A stretch of 6,218 nt of DNA from CAZWSE01 sp964636575 (GTDB taxonomy: Bacteria > Pseudomonadota > Alphaproteobacteria > Rhodobacterales > Rhodobacteraceae): positions 1-6,218 of the forward strand of contig CAZWSE010000145.1 in NCBI GenBank assembly GCA_964636575.1. Reading direction: 5' to 3'. The notes under the pieces are model-generated. The model was not told where the DNA came from and made no database searches. It was given only the letters and a program-made list of their open reading frames with translations. Of this stretch, positions 5,982 to 6,218 are shown piece by piece. The first letter of the stretch is position 1. Each line of letters opens with the position of its first letter. The position numbers were made by a program, and so were the translations under genes.

Positions 5982-6218
5982 TTAGTTCTCCTTCCCGATG
6001 AAGGCTTCGTAAGAGCCATAGTCAGCGTAGCCGTAAGACCCGTCATACATCGGCGCAAAGTTGTGCTCTTGTGCCCAGATGAACCAGTTGTCGACCACAG
6101 TGCCGGTCAGCAAGATGCCAATGCCGCCGGTGATCGGGGTCAGAACCGCGAACCACCAGGCCCAGCGGTGAATGCCCTCCATCGTGGCATTGAACCCCAT
6201 GGTCCAGCGCCAGAACAA
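5982..6218 (-). CDS. pufM: Photosynthetic reaction centre M subunit, C-terminal fragment
   Basis: C-terminal 78 residues of the reaction-centre M chain; the gene continues beyond the right edge, and the first visible codon is an internal TTG (Leu). The stretch LFWRWTMGFNATMEGIHRW matches the Rhodobacter M subunit. In R. sphaeroides numbering it contains Trp252 and the Asn259-Ala260 part of the QA pocket, and His266, one of the ligands of the non-heme iron. The last transmembrane helix (helix E) follows, to about residue 45 of the fragment, then VVDNWFIWAQEHNFAPMY. About 20 residues follow the point where R. sphaeroides M ends, and this tail is rich in Tyr and Gly. C-terminal M extensions are known in reaction centres that carry a PufC cytochrome. 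The stop at 5982-5984 is separated by 1 nt from the pufC start, so the two are translated from one message. Confidence 0.96.
   Translation of the reverse strand: MFWRWTMGFNATMEGIHRWAWWFAVLTPITGGIGILLTGTVVDNWFIWAQEHNFAPMYDGSYGYADYGSYEAFIGKEN
5988..5993 (-). promoter_or_regulatory. pufC ribosome binding site
   Basis: AAGGAG on the minus strand, 7 nt before the ATG at 5980 and inside the last codons of pufM. This near-consensus site decides the pufC start in favour of 5980 over the upstream in-frame ATG at 6058. Confidence 0.8.

Noticed and set aside
5435..6001. 188-codon plus-strand open frame opposite pufC
   Set aside because: Shadow of the pufC coding frame; no recognisable domain, and the opposing gene has four heme motifs.
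5981..6058. Upstream in-frame ATG at 6058 as the pufC start
   Set aside because: It would overlap pufM by 77 nt and add a non-conserved N-terminus. The ATG at 5980 has AAGGAG at ideal spacing and the expected N-terminal sequence.

Overview
The window comes from the photosynthesis gene cluster of an aerobic anoxygenic phototrophic alphaproteobacterium, most likely a Roseobacter-type member of the Rhodobacterales. The evidence is the tail of pufM (type-II reaction centre M subunit) followed by pufC (reaction-centre tetraheme cytochrome c) and dxs. pufC is kept in Roseobacter-clade phototrophs, whereas Rhodobacter sphaeroides and R. capsulatus lack it and carry pufX. I do not claim a genus or species.

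There are two convergent blocks. On the minus strand, from the right edge inward, are pufM (C-terminal part only, running off the window), pufC (starting 1 nt after the pufM stop, with a strong ribosome binding site), a 188-nt intercistronic spacer, and dxs (complete). The first two genes build the photochemical core and its electron donor. Dxs makes 1-deoxy-D-xylulose-5-phosphate, the entry point to the isoprenoids used for the bacteriochlorophyll tail, carotenoids and quinones. The pufC-dxs spacer is unusually structured, with several inverted repeats that fold into a cloverleaf-like element and a hairpin near the dxs ribosome binding site.

On the plus strand, from the left edge, are three tightly packed genes: the 3' part of a P1/DmpA-family (peptidase family S58) self-processing hydrolase, a complete alpha/beta hydrolase (8-nt overlap) and a complete TTC38/StaR-like tetratricopeptide protein (4-nt ATGA overlap). 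They look like one translationally coupled operon. Its substrate is unknown and nothing in the sequence links it to photosynthesis.

The two blocks meet at an 83-nt convergent gap holding a large, nearly perfect hairpin, probably a terminator that may act in both directions. No tRNA, rRNA, CRISPR, insertion sequence or phage feature was seen. The core genes are well known. The least explained parts are the structured pufC-dxs spacer and the three-gene hydrolase/TPR operon.
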